A stretch of DNA of 64,000 nucleotides, from positions 62,001-126,000 of the forward strand of contig NZ_CP022352.1 of the NCBI RefSeq assembly GCF_002216685.1, in the 5' to 3' direction. The DNA is from Vibrio tarriae (lineage in GTDB: Bacteria > Pseudomonadota > Gammaproteobacteria > Enterobacterales > Vibrionaceae). How positions within the stretch are numbered: position 1 is the stretch's first letter; each line of letters begins with the position of its first letter. Both the position numbers and the translations under genes were made by a program. A model generated the notes under the pieces. That model saw only the letters and a list, made by a program, of their open reading frames with translations. It ran no database searches and was not told the DNA's origin. This document shows, piece after piece, positions 1 through 10,200 of this stretch.

Positions 1-994
1 GTGAGTAGAGCAACAACAGGCGCAGAGCGTGATTAATCATCACAAACGCGGGCTCCATTCCGAGCAGTAGGGCGACGGCGGTCATGGCTTCTACACTGCC
101 GGGAACCCAAGAAAGCAGCAGCACGACCCATGATTTATCGATCAAAATAGAAAAGACGCCGGAGACACCCACCGCGACCAAAAGGCCAATCATGGTGACC
201 ATTACCCCTGCGCGGGAATACGCCATGGCTTCGCGCAGTGTGGTATCGGCAATGCGTGAGCCGATCAAAATGCCGAGTAAAGCGGTGGCGAATATCACCA
301 TCCATTTCGGCAGTTGCATATCAATGCCAGTGGCAAAGCCATTAAAGCTGGCGGTGGTGAGTAACGCTGCCAACATATAAGGCGCAGGAATGCCGAGTAA
401 GGTGGAAGCTTTACCCAGTAGCAAACTCATCAGCGCCAGAGCCAAGAAAATAAGCCAAGCGTAAACGGTCAGGCTGCCGTCTACGGATGCGCTATCTGGC
501 GCGCTGTTGGAGATCAACAGTGCCAACAAAGTGAGGATCATCAGTCGCACAGAGTGGGAATAGACCACTTTGGCGGAAGGCTTTTCGCTTGATTCGCTGA
601 TCACCAAAATCGCGGCCATGGCACCCGGTACGGCACCGAGTAGAGATTCAAACGGCGTCCAACCCTCTTTTTTGGTAAGCCACAAATAGCTACTGATGAT
701 TTGCAGCGTTAAACAGCACACCAACCCCACGATCACTGGCAAGGTTAAGGTGGTACCTAGCTCACTCAAACTGATGGTCGCGCCGACACTGATCCCAAGC
801 ACGACTTGCACAAACAGCAGCAGCCACGGCGGCGTATAAATAGTTAGCCAACGCTTCTTGTGCAGCACAATAACCAAACCCGAGGCAATAAACATTTCAG
901 AAAGTGGGATGGAGAGTAGCGTCCCTGTCCCCGCAGCCACGGCGGCGATAATCAATATTTGAATAAAGAGTGTGAAAGAAACTCTTTCGAACAT
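1..994 (-). CDS. AbrB-family membrane protein (3' end outside window)
   Basis: Reading the minus strand from the ATG at 992-994 gives one open frame that runs off the left edge, so at least 331 residues are present and the C-terminus is missing. It begins MFERVSFTLF and is almost continuously hydrophobic, with repeated membrane segments separated by short loops. The motif ESLLGAVPGAMAAI followed later by SWVPGSVEAM is an internal repeat typical of the AbrB/ammonia-monooxygenase-like transporter family, whose substrate is unclear. The start lies 12 bases after the stop of the upstream dehydrogenase gene, so the two are probably one operon. The open frames on the plus strand here are antisense shadows. 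Confidence 0.75.
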   Translation of the reverse strand, partial: MFERVSFTLFIQILIIAAVAAGTGTLLSIPLSEMFIASGLVIVLHKKRWLTIYTPPWLLLFVQVVLGISVGATISLSELGTTLTLPVIVGLVCCLTLQIISSYLWLTKKEGWTPFESLLGAVPGAMAAILVISESSEKPSAKVVYSHSVRLMILTLLALLISNSAPDSASVDGSLTVYAWLIFLALALMSLLLGKASTLLGIPAPYMLAALLTTASFNGFATGIDMQLPKWMVIFATALLGILIGSRIADTTLREAMAYSRAGVMVTMIGLLVAVGVSGVFSILIDKSWVVLLLSWVPGSVEAMTAVALLLGMEPAFVMINHALRLLLLYS

Positions 995-1006
995 GCTGTG
1001 TTTCCT

Positions 1007-1978
1007 TTAGGCCTTATCGCTCAATGACGCTTTCGTGGTCGAGCGAGCAAACTTGACCACATTCTCAAACGCGGCCTGAAAGTAGATCTCGTAGCTGTTT
1101 TTTTCCACATAACCCAGATGCGGCGCGCACAGCACATTGGGCAAACTCAGCAGCGGCTCATTGCTGGGTAACGCGGGCTCGTTTTCGTATACATCGACCG
1201 CAGCTTGGCGCGTTGGGTTAGCCTGCATCACTGAGTAGAGTGCGCCCGATTCCACTAACTCCGCTCGGCTGGTATTCACAAACAGCGAATCGGCTTTCAT
1301 GGCAAGCAGATCTTGCTTGGTCACAATGCCACGCGTGACGTTATTCAAACGTAAGTGCAGTGAAAGTACGTCGGCTTTAGCAAAAAATTCGGCTTTATTT
1401 GCGGCGGCTTGATAACCCAACTCAAGCGCTTTTTGCCGCGAGGCTTCACTGCCCCACACCAAGATTGGCATACCAAATACGTGACCAAATTGAGCAATGC
1501 GCTGACCGATTTTGCCTAACCCCCAAATGCCCAAGGTGCGACCAGAGAGGGTTCGACCTAACCCTAATCCGCCATTTTGCTGCCAATGGCCTGCGTGTAC
1601 ATGCTCGATATAACTTGGCAAATGGCGCGAAGCGGCAAGGATTAAACCCCAGCACAGCTCCGCTGGGGCAACGGGAGAACCGATGCCTTCTAACACGGTC
1701 ACGCCATAACGCTCACACAGAGGCACATCAATATGGTTGCTGACTTTTCCGGTCTGGCCGATGAGTTTCAAATTCGGCAGATGAGCCAAAAGATTTTCAG
1801 TGATTGGGGTGCGCTCGCGGATCAGCACCAAAGCCTCAAATGGTTTCAGACGCTCAATCAATACCGTTTCATCACTCAGGCTGTCATTGAATACGGTGAC
1901 GTCATGCCCTTGTAAGCATTGAAAGGCGTTTAAGCCACGCACCACATTTTGGTAATCATCCAGAACAGCGATTTTCAT
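1007..1978 (-). CDS. D-2-hydroxyacid dehydrogenase family protein
   Basis: The 323-residue product matches the D-isomer 2-hydroxyacid dehydrogenase family in length and layout. A Rossmann NAD-binding motif GIWGLGKIGQRIA sits near residue 150. The catalytic triad residues are visible as Arg in NTSRAELVE (about 235), Glu in YENEP (about 265) and His in APHLGYV (about 287). Members reduce 2-keto acids to D-2-hydroxy acids with NAD(P)H in the cytoplasm; the substrate cannot be read from the sequence. It is the first gene of a probable two-gene operon with the AbrB-like membrane protein, which suggests the transporter could handle the hydroxy acid or keto acid, but that link is inference. Confidence 0.85.
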   Translation of the reverse strand: MKIAVLDDYQNVVRGLNAFQCLQGHDVTVFNDSLSDETVLIERLKPFEALVLIRERTPITENLLAHLPNLKLIGQTGKVSNHIDVPLCERYGVTVLEGIGSPVAPAELCWGLILAASRHLPSYIEHVHAGHWQQNGGLGLGRTLSGRTLGIWGLGKIGQRIAQFGHVFGMPILVWGSEASRQKALELGYQAAANKAEFFAKADVLSLHLRLNNVTRGIVTKQDLLAMKADSLFVNTSRAELVESGALYSVMQANPTRQAAVDVYENEPALPSNEPLLSLPNVLCAPHLGYVEKNSYEIYFQAAFENVVKFARSTTKASLSDKA

Positions 1979-2014
1979 TGTTTGTTCTCTTCCTTGCTGT
2001 GAATTTGTCCTGTT

Positions 2015-2704
2015 TTAGATCTTCAACCAACGGAATGAATGGCGCAGAAACTCTACGGCCTGTTCTTTTATCCATTCACCATGCGCTAAAACAATTTGCT
2101 TTGGTTCCCAACTCAGAATGATCGACATATGGCGACTGGCCTCAGTTTTGTTTAAATAGAAAGTGAGTCGCCAATCGAGCGGAGTTTGTCCGTTTGGAGC
2201 CATAACACCTGCCCAACGGGCAATTCGTTGTCGCCAACCCGTAATCGCCGAGGGCGAAAAGTTTTCAATCAGATCAGTCAGGATCAAGGTGTGTGACAGA
2301 GGGTGAAAGAAAACACTCTCTTGCATGACTTTTGAGCCAGTAAAGAGCAGATAAGCGATCTCATCACCCCAAGGAACTGCAAAATCCGAAGTTAACAAAC
2401 CATCAAAATGAAGATCAGGCCGTTTTTTTGCCACTTCTTGTGTACCAAATGTTCGGGCTTGCGGAAACGCATCTTGCCAATCTTTGATAAACAGATGATG
2501 CAAATGATTTGGAGCGATCAGATAAGCGATGTCTCCCAAAGAATCGACTTCTGTTTTTAAGGTATCCGTCAGTCGAATCGGGCTGTGTACCCATAACCGC
2601 CCATCATTCAGCTTGATAATGGTCATTCGTGTCGTGTACGGCATATTGAAAAACGGCACGGCCTCACCATCAAAAATCCAAATTCGCTCGCCAATCAATT
2701 GCAT
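2015..2704 (-). CDS. DUF4336 domain protein
   Basis: A 229-residue soluble protein that begins MQLIGERIWIFDGEAVPFF and contains LWVHSPIRL, LIAPNHLHHLF and LAHGEWI. This pattern is that of DUF4336 proteins, which resemble metallo-beta-lactamase folds: the HLHH stretch near residue 88 and the late His are the possible metal ligands. The function of the family is not established. It lies 36 bases after the next gene upstream in the same direction, but I see no shared role with its neighbours. Confidence 0.7.
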   Translation of the reverse strand: MQLIGERIWIFDGEAVPFFNMPYTTRMTIIKLNDGRLWVHSPIRLTDTLKTEVDSLGDIAYLIAPNHLHHLFIKDWQDAFPQARTFGTQEVAKKRPDLHFDGLLTSDFAVPWGDEIAYLLFTGSKVMQESVFFHPLSHTLILTDLIENFSPSAITGWRQRIARWAGVMAPNGQTPLDWRLTFYLNKTEASRHMSIILSWEPKQIVLAHGEWIKEQAVEFLRHSFRWLKI

Positions 2705-2738
2705 CCTGTCTCTCCTTATTGAGTTGTGAATGCTTCGT

Positions 2739-3260
2739 TCATTCTTTTAAATCAATCCAGTAGCGTGTCAGTAAAGAGGGGAAATACTCTCCGGTGATCG
2801 TGCTTTCAAACACACCGCCGTTACGTTCAATCACGCGGCGTGATGCGTGAATATCGCTATCGGCAACCAGCAACACGCGTTTTAAGCCTAAGCGTTTGGC
2901 TTCTATCAATCCAAGACGCAGCATTTCGCGGCCAATGCCCTTGCGGCGTGCACTGGGTGCAACATCGTAGCCAATATGCCCCGCTTCGTTAGTAAGAAAT
3001 GGCGTATCAATGTGGTGGCGCAAACGCAGCGCACCCAAAATCTTGCCTTGTTGGTCCTGATACCAAAAATAGCTGCAAGGCACGTAGCCACAAGGCAGGT
3101 TTTGGCCGTGGGCGTGGTCATCCAACAGCTGCACATAGTCGGCAAAGTTTTCATCGCCTTGGCGGTAAAAATCACAGTTGATCGGATCGTTGCGCTGAAA
3201 ATCTTGGAAGAACTCGGCAAAAGCCGTTTCATCCTGCAAAGTTAATCGAGTTAACGGCAT
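2739..3260 (-). CDS. GNAT family N-acetyltransferase
   Basis: The 173-residue protein has the acetyl-CoA-binding motif A of GNAT enzymes as VAPSARRKGIGREML at about residues 105-119, followed by a helix and the RVLLVADSDIHASRRVIERNGG segment typical of motif B. It would transfer an acetyl group from acetyl-CoA to an amine; the acceptor is unknown. It sits between a NUDIX gene and the DUF4336 gene, all on the minus strand, with gaps of about 30 bases, so the three may be co-transcribed. Confidence 0.85.
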   Translation of the reverse strand: MPLTRLTLQDETAFAEFFQDFQRNDPINCDFYRQGDENFADYVQLLDDHAHGQNLPCGYVPCSYFWYQDQQGKILGALRLRHHIDTPFLTNEAGHIGYDVAPSARRKGIGREMLRLGLIEAKRLGLKRVLLVADSDIHASRRVIERNGGVFESTITGEYFPSLLTRYWIDLKE

Positions 3261-3292
3261 AGTCTCTCCTTGACGAATGATTGAGCGCGAAT

Positions 3293-3760
3293 TTAAAGCG
3301 CCAGATAGCGTGGATACAGGCGTTGGAACTCTTGAATCGCGATTTTATCGGCAATGGTTTCCACCGCACTTGGCGCAATCGGCGTCCAAAAAACTTCGTC
3401 CGCTTCGTGGCAGGCAATCTCACCTTGCCATTGATCCACCACGTAATAGTGCAGCAGTTGCAGCTCAAATTCTGTCGGATGATAAAGCGAGCAGAGATAA
3501 ACGCTGCGCATGGCGTCTACGCCTAACTCTTCTTGCACTTCACGCTGCAACGCTTGCGATTGGTTTTCTCCCGCTTCGATATGCCCACCGGGGATCGCGA
3601 TGATATTAGGATCGCTCGCTTTGGTTGCTGAGCGACGTTCGAGCAGACAACTGCCCTCTTTGATCAGCAAAAAAGAGACACATTCGGCCACGGGCAATCT
3701 TGTTGGCGATTTCTCTACAGACACGTTTTTTTCTACAGACTCAGTTTTTTCTACAGACAC
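3293..3760 (-). CDS. NUDIX hydrolase
   Basis: A 155-residue protein with a complete Nudix box, beginning GGHIEAGENQSQALQREV and ending QEELG, at about residues 56-78. It carries the glutamates that bind magnesium in this family. Nudix enzymes hydrolyse nucleoside diphosphates linked to another group; the substrate is not readable here. The N-terminus is unusual: the first ~18 residues are an imperfect triple repeat (SVEKTE, SVEKNV, SVEKSP) encoded by a repeated TTTTCTACAGAC block at about 3712-3763. The true start could instead lie after the repeat, near the conserved RLPVAECVS. Confidence 0.85.
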   Translation of the reverse strand: MSVEKTESVEKNVSVEKSPTRLPVAECVSFLLIKEGSCLLERRSATKASDPNIIAIPGGHIEAGENQSQALQREVQEELGVDAMRSVYLCSLYHPTEFELQLLHYYVVDQWQGEIACHEADEVFWTPIAPSAVETIADKIAIQEFQRLYPRYLAL

Positions 3761-3799
3761 AGCTTTCTCCTTAAATCCGTTTCATGATGGCGAGTGAGC

Positions 3800-4150
3800 T
3801 TAGGCCATGCTCGGGTGTAAACGAGTCCAACCCACCAGTAAAAGTGCAGCAAACACCAGCCAAACCAAGGTGGCACAGACCAGAGTGCCAGTAAGGCTCA
3901 GGCGGTAACTAAAGTAATACACCGCAAGAAGATACGCCGCATACGGGATAAGCGAATACAGCCCAAACAGCGCGGTAGTGCGCAAATCTTCTATGGTGCG
4001 TTCGGTGCCAACAATGTAATGGGCGATTAAAGCAAAGGTGGGAAATAGCGGCACAAGGCCGGAAATAAAAAAGCTTTTGGTTTTGGATAACAGGGCAATG
4101 ATCAACACCGCAAGCGCTCCGAGCAAGCACTTGAAAAACAGAGCCGCCAT
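3800..4150 (-). CDS. glpM: GlpM family inner-membrane protein
   Basis: A 116-residue, four-helix membrane protein. The stretch GLVPLFPTFALIAHYIVGTER near residues 31-51 is characteristic of GlpM, a small protein first linked to alginate and glycerol metabolism genes in Pseudomonas, whose role is still unclear. The start ATG at 4150 is followed at once by a hydrophobic helix. The upstream 190-base gap separates it from the divergent methyltransferase gene and should hold both promoters; I could not pick out convincing -35/-10 boxes. Confidence 0.7.
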   Translation of the reverse strand: MAALFFKCLLGALAVLIIALLSKTKSFFISGLVPLFPTFALIAHYIVGTERTIEDLRTTALFGLYSLIPYAAYLLAVYYFSYRLSLTGTLVCATLVWLVFAALLLVGWTRLHPSMA

Positions 4151-4341
4151 GACATTTCCTTTTGTCAGAACAGGTTACAGGCAACCACTATAAATCACTC
4201 TCCCGTTAAGAAGAACTGCTCATTAACCAGTTTGTTAATTTCTCTGCAACATTTTTCCGAACCTGAGTAAAATGGCCGCCTCTGTTTTGATTCGGCAGCC
4301 GATAGCGGCGGCTTCTTTTAGTTACGGCATGTAGGTACGGC

Positions 4342-5067
4342 ATGAAATTAGGAAAACGGCTGACTCAGTTAGTCCAACACGTAAAGCGCGACTACGACCA
4401 TATTTGGGATTGCTGCTGCGACCACGGCTTACTCGGCGCAGCGTTGCTCAAACAGCACCCAAGCAGCACAGTGCATTTTGTCGATATCGTTCCGTCTTTG
4501 ATTGAGAAGGTGACGATCGATTTAACCCGCTATTTTCCTGCCACGACCGATTCACCGCGCTGGCACACATACTGCCTTGATGTGCGCGATTTGCCACTCG
4601 AAGCGAACTCCGGATCGCATCTCGTCATCATCGCCGGAGTAGGCGGAGATTTGATGACGGAATTTATTGCCGAGCTTGCCAAGCGTCATCCAAGCATGAC
4701 GTTTGATCTGCTGCTGTGCCCGGTTCACCACACTTACACCTTGCGCGAGCAGTTAATCGCGCTTAATGCGGAGCTGAAAAGCGAGCGTTTAGTGGAAGAG
4801 AATCAGCGCATTTATGAGCTACTGCATGTGCAGATCTCTCCCAGTTCGGGGGCTTGCTCTCACCCTCTCTCTTTGGTCGGTGAATCGCTGTGGCAAGTCA
4901 GCGGCACAGATCAATCAAAGATCGCGCAGCGTTATTTACAGCAGTTGCAGCAGCACTATCAGCGCAAAGCGCAAGGCGGTGATGCAGGTGCAGAGCAGTG
5001 TTGGCAAGCGTATCAAGCCGTGGAGATCATTCAGCACATGGATGCCTCTCTAGAACTCGCTCAATAG
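4342..5067 (+). CDS. TrmK-type tRNA (adenine-N1) methyltransferase family protein
   Basis: A 241-residue protein with an N-terminal SAM-binding motif, WDCCCDHGLLGAALL (about residues 22-36), an acidic strand end VHFVDIVPSLIEK and a VIIAGVGGDLM motif IV. This is the COG2384/TrmK family, which in Bacillus methylates N1 of A22 in some tRNAs. Assignment to the family is firm; the exact tRNA target in Vibrio is not known to me. It is followed 9 bases later by a LysR-type regulator on the same strand, which suggests co-transcription. Confidence 0.75.
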   Translation: MKLGKRLTQLVQHVKRDYDHIWDCCCDHGLLGAALLKQHPSSTVHFVDIVPSLIEKVTIDLTRYFPATTDSPRWHTYCLDVRDLPLEANSGSHLVIIAGVGGDLMTEFIAELAKRHPSMTFDLLLCPVHHTYTLREQLIALNAELKSERLVEENQRIYELLHVQISPSSGACSHPLSLVGESLWQVSGTDQSKIAQRYLQQLQQHYQRKAQGGDAGAEQCWQAYQAVEIIQHMDASLELAQ

Positions 5068-5076
5068 GCTAGAAAG

Positions 5077-6018
5077 ATGAAAGCACTCAATGATTTGAAT
5101 TTGTTTGTCGAAACGGCGCGCCAAGGCAGTTTTTCTAAAGCGGCCAACAGCCTATCACTTACAACCGCCGCCGTGAGCGCTGCGATCCGCCGCTTGGAAG
5201 AGCAAGTGCAATTTCCGCTGTTTGTGCGCTCAACGCGACATATTCGTTTAACTCATGAGGGTGAAATCTTTCTCGCGAAAACCCAAACCGCGCTGGCCAC
5301 CTTGCAAGAGGGTTTGGATCAGATCGCTTGTGCGCGTGGCCAGTTGGCTGGACAACTGCACATCAGCACGCCTTCCGATTTAGGGCGTAATTTGCTGCTC
5401 GACTGGATTGATGAATTTATCGCGCTGCACCCTAATGTCACCGTGAAACTGGATCTCTCCGATCGTCTGACGGATATGTACGCCAATCCGGTCGATATCG
5501 CGATTCGTTATGGTCAGCCCGCCGATTCCAATTTAGTCGCCATGTTGCTGTGCGATTCTAACGAGCGCGTATTGTGTGCTTCGCCAGAGTATTTGGCCAC
5601 TCACCCGCCCATTCTGCATCCTGACGATTTACAGCATCACAACTGTCTGTGCTTTATGTTGGCCGATACGCTACACAACAAATGGATTTTGAGTCGCAAT
5701 GGTGAAACGCACAGTGTGGTGGTGCAAGGCAACCCTGCCTGTAATGATGGCGAAGTGGTACACAGATTGGCGGTAAAAGGCAAAGGGATTGCCAATAAAT
5801 CGCTGATGGACATCAGTCAGGACATTATTGATGGGCGTTTAGTGCGGATTTTGCCGGAATGGGAAAGCGGCCCAGTACCCATTTATATGGTGTGTGCCGA
5901 TCGCCGTTTGATCACCCCAACCATTCGCGCTTTTCAGGAGTTCATTCGTGAAAAAGGCTGCCAACAACGACGTGCGGTGCTGACAGCCATTCAAGAGCGA
6001 GAGCAAAATCCTCGTTAG
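5077..6018 (+). CDS. LysR-family transcriptional regulator
   Basis: A 313-residue protein with the N-terminal winged helix-turn-helix of LysR regulators (LNLFVETARQGSFSKAANSL, then TAAVSAAIRRLEEQ) and a LysR substrate domain from about residue 90. The domain contains the usual HPNVTVKLDLSDR and DIAIRYG landmarks. The ligand and targets are unknown. It ends tail-to-tail with the quinol-monooxygenase gene, overlapping it by 4 bases, so it probably does not share a promoter with the nitroreductase pair but could control it. Confidence 0.9.
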   Translation: MKALNDLNLFVETARQGSFSKAANSLSLTTAAVSAAIRRLEEQVQFPLFVRSTRHIRLTHEGEIFLAKTQTALATLQEGLDQIACARGQLAGQLHISTPSDLGRNLLLDWIDEFIALHPNVTVKLDLSDRLTDMYANPVDIAIRYGQPADSNLVAMLLCDSNERVLCASPEYLATHPPILHPDDLQHHNCLCFMLADTLHNKWILSRNGETHSVVVQGNPACNDGEVVHRLAVKGKGIANKSLMDISQDIIDGRLVRILPEWESGPVPIYMVCADRRLITPTIRAFQEFIREKGCQQRRAVLTAIQEREQNPR

Positions 6019-6305
6019 CCAACAAAAGTCAGTGGGCGTAACTGGAGGTATTCCAACATCTCGCGCTCACCGATCTTTTGCTGAAAATGCTGGAAATGGT
6101 CGCTCTGTTGGTGCTTTTGCAAGCTCTCTTCCGAGCACCAAATTTCCTGCATTAAAAACAGCCCCTCAATCGAGTTGTCACGATACAGCTCATATTGGCA
6201 GCACCCCTCTTCATTACGACTAGGCTCAAGGAGCGCTTCGAGCAGAGCTTGCACTTGCTGCGCCGAATCAGGGAAGGCTTTGATTTCTGCGAGTAAATGG
6301 ATCAT
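6015..6305 (-). CDS. Putative quinol monooxygenase (ABM domain)
   Basis: A 96-residue ABM-fold protein: MIHLLAEIKA at the start, EGCCQYELYRD in the middle and LFLMQEIWCSEESLQKHQQS near residue 55. This is the layout of YgiN-type quinol monooxygenases, ferredoxin-like dimers that act on quinols or have unknown substrates. It lies 3 bases after the nitroreductase gene on the same strand, so the two form an operon that fits a role in quinone and nitroaromatic redox chemistry. Confidence 0.75.
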   Translation of the reverse strand: MIHLLAEIKAFPDSAQQVQALLEALLEPSRNEEGCCQYELYRDNSIEGLFLMQEIWCSEESLQKHQQSDHFQHFQQKIGEREMLEYLQLRPLTFVG

Positions 6306-6308
6306 AAC

Positions 6309-6962
6309 TTACAGCTCGGTAAAGACCGCTTCCGCAGGCCAACGTGATTTAGGTAGTTTGGCGTTGAAGTCGTCTTCACTGTGGAATCCTAGTGGTACAA
6401 TCACCACGCTGTTGAAGCCTTTTTCGGTTAAGCCAAACTCTTCGTTCAGCACTTGAGCATCAAAGCCTTCAATCGGAACCGCATCAATCCCCATCGCCGC
6501 AGCACCCAGTAGCAGTGTACCCACGTTGAGGTAAACTTGTTTTTGCATCCAGTGCTCAGCATCGTTCAGGGTCTCACGGTGTAGATTAACGAAATAGCTG
6601 CGTCCGCCATGCATGCCATTTTTTGCTTCTTCATTCGCAAAACGGCCATCTTTATCTTCGTTCTCCAGCAGTGAGAGCAGATAAGCATCATCAATGCTGG
6701 TTTTGGCACAAAACACCATCACGTGCGATGCATCTAAAATTTTGCGCTCGTTAAACGAAAAACCGCCTTGCGTTGCTTTGGCAATGCGTGCTTTGCCTTC
6801 ATCACTGCCGGCCAGAATAAAATGCCAAGGTTGCGAGTTCACGCTAGAGGCACTCATGCGTACCAACTCTTTCAAATCTGCAACTTGCTGTTCAGACAGC
6901 TTGCGGCTAGCGTCAAACGCTTTAGTGGAATAGCGAGACTGCGACGCTTGTACAATATTCAT
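6309..6962 (-). CDS. nfsB: Oxygen-insensitive NAD(P)H nitroreductase
   Basis: The 217-residue protein fits the NfsB/FRase I family in length and motifs: SRYSTKAFD near the start (FMN phosphate contacts), SSVNSQPWHFILA at about residues 38-50, and a C-terminal VIVPLGFHSEDDFN followed by KLPKSRWP. These flavoenzymes reduce nitroaromatics and quinones by two-electron steps using NAD(P)H. It is the first gene of a two-gene operon with the quinol monooxygenase. The RND pump operon lies further upstream on the same strand but is separated by a good terminator. Confidence 0.85.
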   Translation of the reverse strand: MNIVQASQSRYSTKAFDASRKLSEQQVADLKELVRMSASSVNSQPWHFILAGSDEGKARIAKATQGGFSFNERKILDASHVMVFCAKTSIDDAYLLSLLENEDKDGRFANEEAKNGMHGGRSYFVNLHRETLNDAEHWMQKQVYLNVGTLLLGAAAMGIDAVPIEGFDAQVLNEEFGLTEKGFNSVVIVPLGFHSEDDFNAKLPKSRWPAEAVFTEL

Positions 6963-7155
6963 GTTTCACTCCTAAGGAAATTGCCTGTGACCTGCCATTG
7001 CAAGTCGTCTGTGTAAAGATGAGGTTTAAGATGGCGCTAAGATATCTGACTGACACACAACAAGAAACCACCTGCTGCTTGAATCATTTTCAAAAATTTT
7101 TTGATAATCCAACCTTGAATAGGCCAGCTACATGTTTGGGACAGCGAATAGCACC

Positions 7156-7188
7156 TAAAAAAGAGGCTGACCTGTGCGATCAGCCTCT
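7156..7188 (-). terminator. Rho-independent terminator of the RND operon
   Basis: On the minus strand a 9-bp perfect stem, AGAGGCTGA/TCAGCCTCT, with a 9-base loop is followed directly by TTTTTT. It lies 28 bases after the pump stop codon and should end the vexLM transcript before the nitroreductase operon. Confidence 0.85.
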
Positions 7189-7215
7189 ATCCATAAATTG
7201 TCTCGTCACTCTGAG

Positions 7216-10200
7216 TTAATGTGCCGAGAAGCGTTTACGCATCACCACGTAATAGAGCACCGGAATCACCAACAAGGTCAGTACAGTTGAGACGAAAATC
7301 CCGAAGATCAAGCTGATCGCCAGACCATTGAAGATAGGATCATCGAGGATAAATACTGCGCCAATCATGGCCGCCAAGGCGGTCAGCATGATCGGTTTGG
7401 CTCTCACTGCCGCCGACTGAATCACGGCTTCTGAGAAGGCCATGCCCTGCTCGACCTGTTGGTTAATAAAGTCCACCAACAAGATGGAGTTACGCACAAT
7501 GATCCCCGCCAACGCAATCATCCCAATCATGGAGGTGGCGGTAAATTGCGCGCCCAACAACGCATGGCCGGGCATCACGCCAATGATGGTCAGTGGGATT
7601 GGAGCCATGATAATCAGCGGCACCAGATAAGATTTAAACTGCGCAACCACCAGCAGATAAATCAGCACCATACCCACTGCGTAAGCAATACCCATATCGC
7701 GGAAGGTTTCGTAAGTCACCGTCCATTCGCCATCCCATGCCACCGCAACACCGCTTAGGCCATCGGGTTGATGGATGTAGTACTGCGCCAATCCCATTTG
7801 CTCATCCAGCGCAAAACCAATCTCAAACATGCCGTACAGTGGGCTATCCAGCTCGCCTGACATATCGCCGACCACCATCACCATAGGCACCAAGTTTTTG
7901 TGCACGATGTAGTCGTCCATACGGGTTTGGCGCACCTCAACCAGATCGGAAAGCGGATAAGCGTGACCGTTTGGGCTACCGACTTTCATATTCAGCACCT
8001 GCTCTAAACGCACCTTTGCGGTTTCAATGGCTTGAATCTGGATCGGAATCGGGTACTTGCTGTGTTCACTGTGCAAGTAAGTGATGGGTTTGCCGCCCAC
8101 CGCGGTCGCCAACGCATCGACAATTGAGGCATAAGGCACTTGCAGATGCGCAGCCTTGCTGCGATCAATCACCACCTGCCATTTCTCATGCCTTTCCGGC
8201 AAGTACATATCCACATCAACAATATCTTTCGTTTCACGGAAAATTTCACGCACTTGGCGTGCGGCTTCGTTACGAATTTCTTGAGTTGGGCCATACACTT
8301 CCGCCAGAATCGGCGACCAAACTGGCGGCCCTGGCGGCACTTCTACCACTTTGACTTTGCCGCCAAAACGCTGCGCAATTTCATTCAGTTGTGGGCGCAG
8401 TTGACTAGCAATGGTGTGGCTATCGCGATGGCGCTCTTTGCGCCCCAGCAAGTTGACTTGAATATCGCCTTGGTTGGCTTGGTTACGCATAAAGTAATGG
8501 CGCACTAAACCGTTGAAGTTAATTGGTGCAGCCGTGCCGGCATAAATTTGGTAATCCCGCACTTCAGGAACGTCATTCAGCGCCACCCCCATCTCAAACA
8601 GCACCCGTTGTGTTTTTTCTAGCGAACTGCCTTCGGGCATATCGAGCACAATCTGGAATTCCGATTTGTTATCAAACGGCAGCATTTTCAACACTACGGC
8701 TTGGAACACTGGTAGCATTACGGAACCGGCAATCAGAGCCAGAATGGTCAGCAGCAAAAACAGTCGGTTACGCCCCTGTTTTGGTGCAGTGACAAAAGGC
8801 GACATAATTTTGTGGAAAATGCCATTCGCCGCTTTGCCTTCTTCATGATGATGCCCCGCCTTGAGGAATTTACCCGCCAGCCAAGGAGAAAGTACAAAGG
8901 CTACCGCAAGGGAAATCAGCATCCCCATTGACGCGTTAATTGGAATTGGGCTCATGTACGGCCCCATCAAACCTGACACAAACGCCATCGGCAACAAGGC
9001 CGCAATAACAGTTAGGGTAGCAAGAATGGTTGGCCCACCGACTTCATCTACCGCAGGGGGAATGAGTTCCGACAACTTGCGTTTGCCCATCGCCATATGC
9101 CGGTGAATGTTCTCCACCACCACAATCGCATCATCGACCAAGATACCGATGGAGAAAATCAGCGCGAACAATGAGACTCGGTTGAGAGTAAAACCCCATG
9201 CCCAAGACGCAAACAGGGTAATCATCAGGGTAACGATGATGGCCATACCAACCACAATGGATTCACGCCAGCCCATGGTCAGCAGCACCAAAATCACCAC
9301 TGCCGTGGTGGCGAAAGCGAGTTTACCAATCAAAGTATTGCTTTTATCGGCGGCAGTTTGTCCGTAATCACGAGTGATATCCACATCAATCCCTTGCGGG
9401 ATCAGTTGGTTTTCAAGGCTGACTAGGCGAGCTTCCACCGCTTTGGCGACATCGACCGCGTTTTCTCCCCCTTTCTTAGCCACCGCAATCGTAACTGCAG
9501 GATGAATACCGTCGCGATCGCCTGTCCATACATTTTGAGTGGGCGTGTTGACGCCAAAGGAAACGGTCGCAATATCGTCCAGATAAACGGGCTTGCCGTT
9601 ATGTAACCCAACCACCAGTTGTTTGACCTCTTCCACCCGAGTTAAAAACTGGCCAACTTGCACCGGGAACTCTTGGTTATCATGGGTTAAACGCAGCATC
9701 GGTGAGCTTTGATTCGCCGCCGGCAGACTTTGATTGAGTTGATCTAAGGTGATGCCAAAGCCGTTCATTTTGGCGGGATCCAGTCGAACATCGACAATGG
9801 TGTTCTGCCCGCCGATGGTATAAATATCGCGTGTACCGGGAATGCGCTTAAGCTCGGTTTCTAAACCGTGCGCCACTTGCGTCAGTTGCTGCTGATCGAA
9901 GCGATCACTCTTATCTGCCAAGGTGATGGTGACAATCGGGACATCTTCAATTCCTTTCGGTTTGATAATGGGCTCACCCACGCCAACACCTTGCGGCATC
10001 CAATCTTTATTGGAATAGAGTTTGTTGTAGATGCGCACCACCGCATCATTACGTGGCACACCCACTTTGAAAATGGCAACGATCATCGCGCCATCCGGTT
10101 GAGAGAATGAGTAGATCTTATCGATCCCTTCAATCTCTGAGATAACTTGCTCTGCTGGCGTTGTCACCAAACTTTCCACTTCACGAGGGGAAGCGCCGGG

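Noticed and set aside
84..380. 98-codon open frame on the plus strand
   Set aside because: Antisense to the AbrB-like membrane protein, whose minus-strand frame is continuous over the region.
4258..4330. GC-rich inverted repeat upstream of the TrmK-type gene as a terminator
   Set aside because: The stem is short, its loop GC-rich and its position between divergent genes does not fit a terminator.
7442..9367. Several plus-strand frames of 60-122 codons
   Set aside because: All lie antisense inside the 1055-residue RND pump gene.
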